Shown here: in pieces, positions 47,163 to 58,526 of the stretch
How positions within the stretch are numbered: the stretch's first letter is position 1
Layout of the letters: each line of letters starts with the position of its first letter
Origin: Acanthamoeba lenticulata
Taxonomy: Eukaryota > Discosea > Longamoebia > Acanthamoebidae
DNA: 64,000 nucleotides
NCBI GenBank assembly: GCA_002179805.1
Contig: NAVB01000005.1
Location: forward strand, 1-64,000
Direction: 5' to 3'
Notes under the pieces: model-generated
Seen by the model: the letters and a program-made list of their open reading frames with translations, nothing else
Databases searched by the model: none
Told to the model about the DNA's origin: nothing
Made by a program: the position numbers and the translations under genes

Positions 47163-47290
47163 AGTGAAATAAATTAATTTTATGTTATGACAAAACAGTC
47201 TAAAAACACATCAGAGGAGGAGCAACAAGGGCAACTCCTCATCATCGTCGTCGTCGCCAGGACTTCAACACGAACGAGGCTTGGGCTCTC

Positions 47291-48332
47291 TCAAGCGACG
47301 GTCGTGACGACAGGCGCGGGGGGCGAGAGGAAGTAGACGTCAATGTCGTCGGCCGAGAAGTCCTCGTCGAGGTCCTCGCGCGACACCGTCTCCACCAGGA
47401 AGTTGCGTTCCTTGAGGGCCTCCCAGAAGAGGTCCTCGTGCCGGTGGCTGCGGTGCTCGATGGAGATGAGGATCTTGGTGCGGGGCTTGCACAAGAGCAC
47501 CAGGCTCTCCACCAGCAGGTCGTAGGGCGCGTTGTTGAAGACGCAGTCGCTCACGACCACCCACGAGATGTCGTCCTACATACACCAACGACCAGCAGCA
47601 CACAGCATCAGCTTCTATTGTTGGGGTCTCGTAACGAGAGACGGTGTTGGCGTACGCTCTCGAGCCTCTCGTTGCGGTCGCCCCAGTTCAGCTCCACGAC
47701 CTCGACGTCACGTACGCGCGGGTTGGAAGCTGTACAGCGGTCACATGCGTCTCATGTAAGCAAACCGCCGCGCAGGGAAGGCGAGCAGGGAGACGACGTA
47801 CCGCTGTTGTGTTCAATATTTTGATGGATGAGCGGAAGGAGTGGGGCCTGCTCGGTCACCACGACCTTGGCTTGGTCTGCGGGCCCCGAGAGAAGCACAT
47901 CAGAAGATGGAAAAAGTAGAATATGATGTAGATGCACGAACCAAAAAACAGAGCGCAGACCATGCCGAGGAGGCCGTTCCCGCTGCCCAGCTCGACGATC
48001 ACCTCAGGGGGTGGGGAGAAGGCGGTCTTATTCTTCTCCAGGTACCTGTGGATTGTTGTTACAGCACAGGCCCGGTAACGCAATAATCAGCTGACAAGGC
48101 TCTTGTGCTGGACGAAAAGATGCACGTACTTGGAGAGGACGACGGCGCAGTCCCACACGATGGCACCGGTGCCGAGGCCGGTAATCTCACCACAGGGCGT
48201 TTGGATGGCCTCCAGATGGTGGCCGTTGACCTCAAGCGGGAACGACCGGTCGGCCCCGCGAGCCTTTCGCCACTGAAGCTGCTTGTGCATCCGCCGCGCC
48301 CGCTCTGACACACTCCCTCGACTGCAGTTCAT
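47291..48332 (-). CDS. METTL21-like (Methyltransf_16) protein methyltransferase
   Basis: S-adenosylmethionine-dependent lysine methyltransferase of the seven-beta-strand METTL21/FAM86 group. The ATG at 48332 starts MNCSRGSVSERARRMHKQL. Next are GLGTGAIVWDCAVVLSK (matching the family's G-x-VWDxAxxLxxYL) and YLEKNKTAFSPPPEVIVELG with motif I ELGSGNGLLG. AKVVVTEQAPLLPLIHQNIE, VRDVEVVELNWGDRN and the post-I segment WVVVSDCVFNNAPYDLLV follow, then ILISIEHRSHRHEDLFWEAL and a C-terminal DIDVYFLSP strand. About six exons. Targets in this family include HSP70s, elongation factors and VCP; the substrate here is unknown. Confidence 0.85.
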
Positions 48333-48703
48333 CTTTTGTTTGTTCTTTTGGAGTGGTGTGTGCACTGCGCTGCTCGAGTTGAGGAGTTGGGTTTATGCTC
48401 CCCGTCCGCCCGCCGGTGCGTTGTGTTTCGGTGCTGCAGAGCCTGCGGGAGAAGGGCGATGAAGGGGACGAGTAGTGGCCCAGGGCGACGGTAACGTGCG
48501 TGGCGGCTGCCTATTGTGGGCCGGTATGCGAAGAATGCGCGAAATTACCGCCGGCAGACCTCACGTGTTATGTCTCGTGGCAGGCGACTGTGCTGCATAG
48601 GTCCCGGTTCAAGAACCAGCCAGCGAGGAGGTCATGGAAGCACCCTGGCTCAAGACGAAAGAAAAGGGTGTCTCTGTTCCATTGGGGGAAGGCTGATGCG
48701 CGT
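48333..48703. other. Intergenic, 371 bases, no gene seen
   Basis: This is the 5' side of the METTL21-like gene and the 3' side of PSMG2, both on the minus strand. I find no convincing coding exon, TATA box or structured RNA. Confidence 0.55.
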
Positions 48704-49974
48704 TCAGCCAAAAAGGGTGGCATCAAAGGCCGAAGGCTGGGCGAACAGGTGGTGCCACGACGTGGGCGGCTGCCAGCGTGGCTCCGACGACGCAGAGGAG
48801 GAAGGTGGGGCCAGGCCGAGGTAGTGGAAGGTGGCGTCGGCCATGGCAAAGGCCTGCGGGATGTTGACGCCGTCAGCGCAGAAGATGGCCAGGATGGTCA
48901 CGCCAACGCTCGCTTTCTGTCTCCGCCCCGCCCACAAGCACATACGCGCCAGTCTGTGAGCAACGGGCCTGAGAAGGGCAGGAGGGGGGCGAGACTGTGG
49001 TCAGAACAGAACAGAACCTGGCACGCTTCAAAGAGGAGGCGCGTGAAGCTCGTGGTCTTGAAAGCTGCGTCGAAGCTGCCCTCCTCCAGCGCCGGCCACT
49101 TGAAGTGCGCAGAGGCGGTGCCCCGAGCGCCGCCACTCGCCACGTAGCGGCATGTGATCGCGTGCTGGTCGCTGCACGAGCGAGCAAACGCGCGCGCGAG
49201 ACAGGTCACTCGCCAGGACAAGGCCGGGAAAGTGGGTGTGGGTGTGCATACAAGAACTGAGTCTCGATGATGCGCCGCGCCGAGTCCACGCTGGCGAGCA
49301 CGACGACCTCCCGGAACCGGGCGCTCTGGATCCACTGGAACAGGTTCTGCACAAAGGCCGCATTACGGTTCTGCGCCACAACACATCACGCACACACGTA
49401 AGCACGATGCCCAGAGGAGCCTTCAAGGAGGGCGAAAGGAGCAAAGGGGCTTCAAGCGTACTCGGATGACGGGAGCACGCTGCTGTACGTAGGTGACCCG
49501 GTTCGCCACGTCCTGGAACACTGAGGGCCCGAACATCATCGCCATCACCATCACCATCAGCAGCCGACCACGGACGGCACTCGAGAAAGAGCCCTTGTCA
49601 GGAGGGAAGGTATACCTTCGAGGTTGGTGGAGAGGACGCCCTCGGGCTTCTGCTGCGTAGTGGTGGTGAGCACAGGGAGGGCGAGGGTGTCATTGCTGGC
49701 TACGGGCAGCACGTTCTCGTCTTCGAGCCACCCGACGCGCGGCAGACCGTACGTGACGGTCAGCAGATCAACCGCCAGGCCGCCCACCTTGCCGACGGAC
49801 AAGGTCGGCTGCACGCGCAAGGATGATGAGATGAGATGAACCGCAACTTCTGCCGATTCCAACACAACAAGAGATGCACAACACAATACGGCATTGTCAG
49901 TGGTAGCGTACCAAGACGAGGACATTGTTGGTGAAATCGGGTGCGTCTTGTGTGGCCGAGAAGAACGTCGTCAT
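48704..49974 (-). CDS. PSMG2: Proteasome assembly chaperone 2 (PAC2/PSMG2)
   Basis: PSMG2 pairs with PSMG1 to assemble the 20S proteasome alpha ring. The ATG at 49974 begins MTTFFSATQDAPDFTNNVLV. The hallmark PAC2 segment PTLSVGKVGGLAVDLLTVTY, GLPRVGWLEDENVLPVASND follows. VFQDVANRVTYVQQRAPVIR, FVQNLFQWIQSARFREVVVL and SVDSARRIIETQ come next, and the family's C-terminal block LAIFCADGVNIPQAFAMADA, matching the GDNIPDA motif of animal PSMG2. The stop is at 48704. About seven exons. Its start codon is only 32 bases from that of the divergent F-box/WD40 gene. Confidence 0.9.
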
Positions 49975-50006
49975 CGTTTGCTTTACAATAGAAAATAAAC
50001 GAGAAA
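49975..50006. promoter_or_regulatory. 32-base bidirectional start region
   Basis: These are the only bases between the start codons of PSMG2 (minus) and the F-box/WD40 gene (plus). The tract is AT-rich. If the downstream ATG at 50056 is the true start of the plus-strand gene, the gap grows to 81 bases, which is still compact. Confidence 0.6.
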
Positions 50007-51574
50007 ATGGTGTTAACTCGAATTACCTCCACAGGCTGGCCACACACAGATCGAATGGATACACGCGCTACTCCAGCTGTTGATGCAAGTCGCGGTGCCA
50101 AACGCGCGGAAGAGGACAATGGCGGCATTTGCTGGAGCGTCACTCTCGATGCGCTCCCTGATGAGATCGCGCTGCTCGTGCTCTCGCACCTCGGCCCGCG
50201 CGAGGTGTGTGCAGTGGCCAGTCTGAGCCGCCACTGGCACAAATTGGCTCTCGATTCGACCCTGTGGCGATCATTCTACTTGAGCAGCCAGATGCACCAG
50301 AGGGAGGCCAGGCGACAGCAGTCCCTTCACCGCCACAACCACTCACCCCACGCCACCTCCGAAGGTGCGTACGCGCCTCCAACACCTCGAGGCCTGCCGT
50401 GTCGGAACTCTCAAGCGTTCGTTCACGTGCTGCGCACAGCAGAGAAGGGCGGCGGGCGAGACTGGCGCGAGACCTTCATGCGGGGCTGCCGTGTGAAGAA
50501 GAAATGGATGTGCGGAGACCTCACGGCGCAGTACTCGGTGACCGCGCCCAGCGCTGTCTACGCCCTACGGTTCGACGACGAGAAGGTGGTCTGCGGCATG
50601 CAGGACTCGCACATCCGCGTCTTCAGCCGCCAGACCTGGTGCAACACCCTCACCCTCAGCGGCCACCGCGAGTGGGTCGGTGCCATCCAATACGACGACG
50701 ACAAGATCGTGAGCTGCTCGGGCGACATGCACATCCGGGTGTGGGACTGGCAAGGCACATGCCTCACCAAGATCAAAGGCCACACGGGCTGGGTCAAGCG
50801 CCTCCAATACAACGACGACGTGCTGGTGTCGTGCTCGGGCGACAAGACGGTCCGCCTGTGGCGATGGTCCAACACGAGCCGCGCGGCCAACGTCTTCATG
50901 GGCCACACAGCCGGCGTCATGGGTCTCCACTTTGTGGACACCACGATCGTCTCCGGCGCGCTCGACGGCACCCTCTGCGTGTGGGACGCCGAGACGGTAC
51001 AGAGTCCACCTTCTTCCATGGCCCTCGCTACGTCGTCGTCATCATCGTCGTCGTCACTCATCGCTGTGCCTCACCTGTGACCTGACCTGGGGAGGACAGG
51101 GCACGTGCGTGAAAACAATACGCAACCTCGACTCGGAGAACAAGCCCGTCGAGGTGCGCTCCCTCATGTTCGACCGCGATTCGATCGTGGCTGGCGACAA
51201 CGACTGCCGGGCCAAGATCTTCGACCGGCGCACCGGCGAGCTCAAGCGAACGCTGAAGGGGCACCTGGGCTTCATCAAGTACGTTTACGTGGATGACTAC
51301 AAGATCATCACGGGCGGCGGAGACGGAACGATCCGAGTAAGTGTCTTCCTCATCTTCCCCCAAGTCGAGGCGTCGACTGCGACCACCAAGTCGATGTGTT
51401 GACGCTTGTGCATGTTGGGGGGCCTTGAAGGTGTGGGATTACCGAGGGACGAGCGAAACGGCGCTGTACTCCATCGCGGCACACTCGCGCGACATCATCA
51501 ACATGGACGTCCACGAGGACTCCTTCGCCAGCGGCTCGCTCGACGACTCCCTCAGGCTGTGGCACATCCGATGA
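50007..51574 (+). CDS. F-box and WD40-repeat protein (Fbxw type)
   Basis: Probable SCF ubiquitin-ligase substrate receptor. ATG 50007 is the first in frame; 50056 is an alternative. The F-box is LDALPDEIALLVLSHLGPRE ... WHKLALDSTLWRSFY. After a His/Pro-rich linker come WD blades forming a seven-bladed propeller: VYALRFDDEKVVCGMQDSHI, WVGAIQYDDDKIVSCSGDMH, WVKRLQYNDDVLVSCSGDKT, VMGLHFVDTTIVSGALDGTL, VRSLMFDRDSIVAGDNDCRA, FIKYVYVDDYKIITGGGDGT and IINMDVHEDSFASGSLDDSL. The last ends LRLWHIR at TGA 51574. Only two introns (about 50998-51101 and 51337-51430), unusually few for the window. The blade sequences resemble Fbw7/Met30 more than G beta. Confidence 0.93.
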
Positions 51575-51859
51575 CGAAAGAGGAGGCCTTAAGAAGAAGA
51601 AGAAGAAGAGGCGATGTCCTCGTGGGCGATTCTTTGAGCAATTTTTTGTGTGTTTTTTACAGTGTACAAGCCCACATCATCAACATCACCATCGCCACCT
51701 TCGTTTCCAACGAACGCGCTGCGGCTTGTTTGGACCCCTCTAAGCAGCGCGCAGAATTCGTACTACAACAACAATAACACACAACACAAGAGGAACGCGC
51801 CGCACGTCCCAAATCGATCCCTCCACGTCGTTCGTCGTCCGTGCCGCACACTTGCTCCT
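51575..51859. other. Convergent 3' intergenic region, 285 bases
   Basis: 3' ends of the F-box/WD40 and PAK genes meet here. It contains a GAA/AGA run at ~51591-51609 and CAACAATAACACACAACA-type AC-rich sequence near 51765-51790. No gene is seen. Confidence 0.55.
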
Positions 51860-53926
51860 TTACTCCAACAGCTCGTTGTTCTTGGCCGCGGCCCTCTTGG
51901 CGCTCTCGATCACCTCGACCAGACCCTTCCCGCCCGTCGCTGACTTCATGAAGGGATGCTGCATAGGGTTGTGTGTGCGCGCACAACGAGGGAAAGGTGA
52001 GTCACTTAATATATATTAATCATGCAAAATAAATCAAAAAATAAACCATAAATTAAAAAATGAAATGAAATCACCCATTGAACGCGTTCGTTGCTCGGGA
52101 GAGGGGGAGGGAGGGGGGGATACCTTCAGAAGCTCGTTGGCGTCGGGCCTCTGGCTTGGGTCCTTCTCGAGGGTGAGAGACACAAAGTTCTGGAAGTTCT
52201 GTGACCACTTGGAGGGCTCCTTGAGGTCCGGGATGCCCTTCGTTGTGATCAAGAAGAGCGCCCTGAGCGGTGGGAACTCCATGTACGGAGGCTCGCCCTC
52301 GGCCATCTCCATAATCATGATGCCCAGCGACCAGATGTCCACCTTCGTGTCGTACTCCTGGCCACGAATCAGCTCCGGGGCTGGACGACGAAGAATGAAC
52401 ATAGATTAGCACATGTCCGTCTTCTTCTTTTTCTTCTTCGCATTGCTCGGGAAGGCAAGGATTACCCATCCAGTACGGGGTGCCGACGATCGTCTGACGC
52501 TTGTTCTTCTGCTGAGTCAGCTGGGCGGCGTAACCAAAATCGGCTGCAGGAGGGGGAAAATGGATGTACGTAAGCAGAAGAACAGCCAATGGAATTGTAA
52601 AGGAGAGAGAAGTTGTTACCAATCTTGACCTCGCCCTTGGAGCCCAGGAGGATGTTGTCACTCTTGATATCTCTGTGAATCCTGTGGAGGCTGTGAATGT
52701 AGGCCAGACCCTTGAGGGTCTGTGTGATGGGAAGATAGAAACACAAGATCGGCGCTTAGTTGGTCTTGGCCCGAAAAAAAGATGTTCTCCCTCCCCAGGG
52801 ATGAGGACGCACCTCCTGGCACACCCAAGCAATATTGCCCTCTGTCATCTGAACGTCCTCGAACTGCTCCAGAATCTCCGTGAGGCAGCCGCCGCCCATG
52901 TACTCCATGGCGACCTGAGAGAGGAAGAGGAAGGTTAACGATCAAATGGCTCCATACGTGCACAAGACGATGACGCCAAGACAACAAAGAACACACCCAG
53001 AGCTTGTCCTCGACTCGGTAACTGTCAAGGTAGCGAACGACATTGGGGTGCGTGCTCTCCTTCATGATGTGGATCTCGGAGGTAAGCAGCTTGATGTTCT
53101 GTGCGTTGAGCGGCATCTTCTTGATAGCAATCTGCGAGCGGGCCAGAACGAGAGTGAACGGTCTTCAAAGTAAGAAGCGGTCCCCTCATTGACAGGCGAC
53201 TTGTTTCGGCGAACGGGTGGGGCACCTGCTCATTAGTGTTGCTGTCGACAGCCAGGAAGACCTCACCGGCAGCACCTTCACCAATCTTCGTGGGGTTGAG
53301 GTAGATCTTGGTAGGATCATCCTTGCTAACCAAATCATCTAATGGGAGGAGAGCAAATGCAGAGTGAGGATCGAAAAAGAATTGAACTTCCCGGCCCTTG
53401 CCTAGCTCGGTGCTTAGTGGCAACGTACTGAGTGTAATGGTTTGCTCCGGAGGCAGAGCCTCCGAGCTGCTCTTGGCCCCCTCGGCTTCCTTCTTGATTT
53501 GCTTGCTTGTAAAGTCGAGCACGTCGAGCACGAGGTCGGGATTCTCAAGGACCTCGGTCTTGGTGATGTTACCGGTTTTGAGCAGAGCTTCCATTTCAGG
53601 CGGCAAGCCCTAAAGGTGGCGCAATGTCGCAAAAAGATGGATGGAAAATGGCTTAATAAATGCTTGTTCATGCAGCAACATCATTGAACATATTGGAAGA
53701 AGAAGAAGTGTACCTTGTAGCCGGTGTCGGAGTTGAAATCGACGTGCACATGATGCTTAATGTTGTATGGGGAGCTCACGCTGGGAGCCGGGCTCGCAGC
53801 GTCAACTACATAATAGTCAAACGAATAAAAACAAGTTCAAGACTAATAAGAAGGGGACTACGCCCGCATTGTTGCATGTTTGGATCGATGTAACGTACCC
53901 TTCGTCTTTCTCCTGAATGGCCACAT
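51860..53926 (-). CDS. PAK/STE20-type serine/threonine kinase with CRIB domain
   Basis: Effector kinase of Rac/Cdc42 GTPases. The ATG at 53926 gives MWPFRRKTK, then a short linker and a CRIB motif ([20 protein letters not shown]) starting ~20 residues in. A ~100-residue acidic linker leads to the kinase: G-loop [51 protein letters not shown], catalytic [20 protein letters not shown], activation-loop GTPYWM/APELI, and [20 protein letters not shown]. It ends NNELLE at TAA 51860-51862. Eleven or more exons. It is shorter at the N-terminus than animal PAKs, with no PH domain. Confidence 0.93.
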
Positions 53927-54233
53927 GATGCTGCAAAAGTAGCTAGCGTCTTGTTGGGGTCAGGTTGGTCCAAATGAAAAGAATGGCCAGAAGTTTAAGA
54001 CGCACTCGCCTTCCTCTTTCTCCCTGACTACGGCCACTGTCCGATCAACGTCGCCTTGGGGGGTTCGCGTCGGTCGGGTCGCTTACTTCGCTCCACGGGC
54101 AACCGTTTCGTGTCCAGCCAATGGTTGCCTCCCTCCTGAAACTCACGCGAAAACGACCATCGACGTGAAACCAAAAGGAAACGCTTAAAGAAAAGTTCTC
54201 TGCATACCGGCCAGAGAACCAGCAATCGCAGCC
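53927..54233. other. Divergent intergenic promoter region, 307 bases
   Basis: This separates the PAK start codon (minus strand) from the GT/TTLL12 fusion start (plus strand). I see no additional gene or clear TATA box. Confidence 0.55.
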
Positions 54234-57200
54234 ATGGCGGCGTCAAGTGCAGATGCGTTTGGCAAGTTCACCTGTTACATCCCCATCCATACTAACTATG
54301 CCCAGGTATGTCTGCTGCTCCGCTTGCCATTTATTACCAAATTCTCACCGATTTTTCTCCGTTAGATGGAGAACATTGCCGTCTTCTTGCAGCACATGCC
54401 GGGCAAGCTTGTACACTCGCCTGCACCCTTCATGTTAAAACTCTAAGTGCACTATTAATACTTCACGTACTTCCAGTTCGTCTATGAATGGAACACGGAA
54501 AAGGACAAAATGGTAGGCGAGTTCAGCGCCGAAGGTCGTTGGCCCAACGCCGAGGTGTTCAAGTTTGGCGAGGAGGAGGTCTATCGCCAGCTCCTCCGCG
54601 ACGAGCAGGCCGGCCGCCATGTCGTCGTTGTGCTCACCGCGTCCACCAACTATCCGTTTGCCCGCTCTCAGCTCCGCTTCTTCAGTACGCATTCTGCTCT
54701 GTGATCTCCTCTTGCCATGTCGCCCGCGCTGGTTATGTCTAACTATCGTGCCTGTGGTCATATTCAATCCAACTCCATGGAACAGAGCTCCTGCAGACGC
54801 AGTTCCCCTCCACGATCGTGGACGTTCTGCCTTTGGGGCACTGCATGTATGGTTGCGATAGCTGCTCCGTGAGGGAGCACCAGATCCCATTGTTCTTCAC
54901 CCGCTTCTTTACCAAGTACACACTCTTTCCTTCCTCGATCGTCCTTGCTCGTGGTGACGTGCGGCTGATGGGTAGTTTCAATCCATAAGAACCCTGCCCT
55001 ACACCAAAGACGACCTCGGGGCCAAGTACGGCATCACGGCGGCCCGTGAGGCTGGGAAGAAAGTGATTCTCGTCGCGCCGTCGGTTTACGCCAAGAGCTT
55101 CCTCACGAACCGAGCCTTCATCGATGCGCTGATCAAGCTCCAGGCCACCGAAGCGGACAAGTTCCACTTTGTGGTCAAGCTGCACGGCTACTGCTTCTTC
55201 ACCTACAAGGAGGAGTCCAACGGCGAAGTGACGTCGCACCCGCTCCACTCGCTCTCCGACACGGAGCGCGAGCACATCAAGCTACTCCAGGACAACTTCA
55301 AGACAGCCGATGAAACCGAGTACAACGTTCTGCCCTTTATCGAAGCCGCCGACGCCGTACGTCTGCTTCCCGCCGTGAACGTTCTTGAGAATGGCTCCTA
55401 AAAGGCTCGCGACCTGCCTTCAGGTGCTGACCGACTTGGACTCGAGCGTCGCATTTGAGGCGCTCTACTTCCCCGATGTTGCCATCCTGGCCTACGACCA
55501 CCGGCAGCAGGGCGATGAAGAGGAAGCGGACGAAGACGAGGCAAAGCGCCCATTATTTCTTTTCAATTTTTTAATTTGCGACTTTTTCTAAATTGTGGCT
55601 CCCCGCACCATACAGGAGAAGAAGGAGTACCACTCGTTCCTGCACCTGTTCAAGGGTGTCGAACAGCTGAACAGCCTGCTCCACTCTGCACTCAAGTCCA
55701 AGCACGAGGCTCGCGGCAAGCAGTTCTTTGTGAAGAAGTACGGCGAGGTTGATGGCAAGGAGATGGAGCGCATCGCCGAGTCGCGCGGCTGGTTCGTGCC
55801 GCTGGGTGAGGCCTCCACCCGCGCATCCGAGTACGTCGCCGGCGCCCCAATCCCCCTCCCCGTGAGCCGCCTACGAGCGGCTGACCAACCTCGGGGTCCT
55901 TCAGGAACGCTGCGGAGCGCTGGAGCCACGTCCAAAGCAAGCTCCGGGAGGAGTTTAGCGAGGAGTCGTCCACGCCTCTCGACTACATGGCGCGCGGGAG
56001 CGAGATTCCGGACGACGTAATCGACTTCACGCTCTTCCTTCAGGCGCACCAGCAGGCGCTGCAGGACATGCGCGTCCCCGAGAACCTGTGGCGCAAGCTT
56101 CACAGCAAGGTACTGACGGGGAAACACTCCGATGGGAGCTCGAGCCTCTGCGGTGACGATTGATCTTTGTGCGGTCACGCTTCGCAGGTCAAGAACGAGG
56201 TATTCGATGCTGGCAACTACTTCCAGTTTGGCATGGACGAGGACGGCAACATGCTGCTTATTCTCAATGATGAGCTCGAGGCTGGCCTGGCGGCGGCCTC
56301 AGACGTGTTCCTGGTCGACCACTTCTGGACCACCACCATTGACAACTCACGGAACCAGGTGCGGAGTCCGTGTGTGCGGCCTGTGGAGCGCGTGGCTGAC
56401 CCTGCGCTGCGGCACAGCTGCGGACGGTGCCCAACCTCTTGGAGCGCATGAGCGCGATCCTGGGCATCAATCCCGACGCGGTGGGCGATCGCGAGGCGCT
56501 GGTCGAGGAGGTGTGGAAGAGCATGTGGAAGTTCAACCAGACCTACCGCGTGCGCCTTAACGACGAGGACAAGGAGGGCACCCCCGTCTGGTGTACGTGT
56601 GTTCCCCAAATTCACATGTCCTTCTCTTTGGTCTTCTGATCGTGTGGGCGCACAGACATGATGGACGAAGTCGGCTCGCGCATCTCCCACTGCGACACGC
56701 CGCAGGAGGAGACGAAGAAGAAGGAGGAAGAGGGCGACAAGGAAGCCAAGGCTGATAACGCGGCGGAGGATGAAGAGGAGGAAGAGGAGGACGAGGAGCC
56801 CGCTCGTCCCAACACGCGTTGCGTCCCATTCTTCTACAATGCGCGAGGCGTTTCCTACTCTATCCTCTGGCCCACGCAGGACATTGAACCCGGTACCCCC
56901 CTCTTCTCCCAATCCACTTGGACTTCTGGCGGCGGTGGTGTTCATCAATTGTTGGATCGCAGGCGACATCATCACGCGCGACTTCCTGGAGACCGTCAAG
57001 GGTGATCTGCAGCGAGCTGCTCGAGGTACGCGCCTCTCAGGAGTAAAATAATAAAGAGGGCGAGGTTGATTGCGGACGGACGACGGGCTGAACGGGCGCC
57101 AAATGGCAGGTGTGGCGTTTGGCATCGAGGAGGGCGAGGAGTTTGCGGAGCTGTTCAAGGAGGCTCTGGAGCGCCACCGTGCCAACATCGCGTCGGTCGT

Positions 57201-58382
57201 TCCGCCCACTCGCCCACCTCCCCAGCAGGTCTCGGACAAGACATCCCGGTAGGTGCCCATCGTCTTCTCGCCCAGCAATGCGTCGCTCACAGCACGCCCT
57301 GACCTGACTTGGCCCGAATCACAAATCGCAGCGCGCACCTCAAGGTCTTCTCGGACACCGAGTTTATCAAGAAGGCGCTCACGTGGGACCGCTTCTCCGT
57401 CGTGGATGAAGTCAAGGACGCTGACGTGCTGTGGTTCAGCGATGACGTGGGCAACATTCAGGACCTGTTGAGGAACAAGCAGCAGTTGGTGAACCAGTAC
57501 CCCAACGAGATGTGCGTCACCTACAAGCACAAGCTCGTGGAGACCGTCCTGCGGTGCTGGGGCGAGACCTGCACCTGGCTGCCGACCACCTTCAACCTCA
57601 ACACGCAGCTGCCGCAGTTCATCGCGCAATGGCGCGAGAACGAGGAGAAGCGCTCAGAGGCGGACAACAACTTGTGGATCATCAAGCCGTGGAACAAGAG
57701 CCGTGGTCTGGAGATCTTCGTCACCGACAGCCTGGCGCCGATCATCAGGTCGCTCGAAACGGGGCCCAAGATCGCGAGCCAGTACCTGGCCCGGCCGGCG
57801 CTGTACAAGGGCCGCAAGTTTGACCTGCGGTACATCGTCATGGTGCGCTCGCTGGCGCCGCTGGAGATCTACGTCTACCGCATGTTCTGGATCCGCGCGG
57901 CCAACAAACCCTTCTCGCTCGACCACTTTGACGACTACGAGAAGCACTTCACCGTCATGAACTACTCGACCTACAACCTGGAGCAGATCCTCTACACCGA
58001 CTTCATTCAGACCTTCGAGGCCGAGCACCCGGGTGTCCAGTGGGAGCGCGACGTGCAGCCCAAGATCAACCAGATGTTCCGCGACGTCTTTGTCGCCGCC
58101 ACGCAGCCCTCGACGGACCGGTGGAATGGCCTCCTGGCTCCGCTCCACGAAGGGACCGGCGACCTCCGTCAGCAGTGCCGCGGAATGTACGGCGCCGACC
58201 TCATGATCGACGAGCACATGAACCCGGTCCTGCTCGAGATGAACTTTTCTCCCGACTGCAAGCGAGCCGTCAACTACGACGCCGACTTCTTCAACGTCGT
58301 CTTCACGTCTCTCTTCACCGACGACTGGAAGGATGAGCCCACGCGCAAGGACCTCATCATGAGCAAGATCGCCCTCATCTAA
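54234..58382 (+). CDS. Glycerophosphotransferase-like domain fused to TTLL12 (tubulin-tyrosine-ligase-like)
   Basis: Exons join in one frame from ATG 54234. The N-terminal ~480 residues resemble CDP-glycerol glycerophosphotransferase / GT-B enzymes: GKFTCYIPIHTNYAQ, REAGKKVILVAPSV, FHFVVKLHG, YNVLPFIEAADA/VLTDLDSSVAFEALYF, and a closing FVKKYGEVDGKEMERIAES. The frame then enters TTLL12: FLQAHQQALQDMRVPENLWR, VKNEVFDAGNYFQF, FLVDHFWTTTIDNSRNQ, VWKSMWKFNQTYRVRL, VWYMMDEVGSRISHCD (SET-like part). The TTL domain follows: LPTTFNLNTQLPQFIAQW, WIIKPWNKSRGLEIFVT, KFDLRYIVMVRSL, FDDYEKHFTVMNYSTYN, YGADLMIDE, LEMNFSPDCKRA. The intron 55541-55615 appears to be GC-AG. TTLL12 has reported roles in tubulin and histone modification; the fused enzyme's role is unknown. 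Confidence 0.82.
55541..55615 (+). other. Probable GC-AG intron joining the two halves of the fusion gene
   Basis: The exon ends GACGAG and the intron begins GCAAAG, close to the GC-donor consensus AG|GCAAGT. The acceptor is CATACAG before GAGAAGAAGGAG. Removing it keeps phase 0. Without it the upstream frame runs into an AT-rich stretch and stops at about 55591. Confidence 0.6.
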
Positions 58383-58526
58383 AGGCCTAAAGCTTTCTTT
58401 TTTGACCTTATTAATAATCCCACAGGCCAATCCCTGCATTGTGCAACTTTGTCGACACAGAGGGACACAACACGCAAACCGAGAGTCAAAGAAGATCGTG
58501 CTTAACAGTGTCGAAGATTATTGAAG

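Noticed and set aside
56217..57629. 470-codon open frame on the minus strand, the longest simple frame in this strand and region
   Set aside because: It is the antisense of TTLL12 exons. Its translation is compositionally odd (Leu-, Arg- and Ser-runs), matches nothing, and the plus strand gives strongly conserved TTLL12 sequence.
55987..58382. TTLL12 as a stand-alone gene starting at an internal ATG
   Set aside because: The exon containing that ATG is open and in phase upstream (RWSHVQSKLREEF), with a proper donor and acceptor pair, and there is no intergenic space. The fusion model is simpler, though RNA evidence is needed.
57654..58439. 261-codon minus-strand frame rich in Val/Glu/Asp
   Set aside because: Shadow of the TTL domain on the plus strand.
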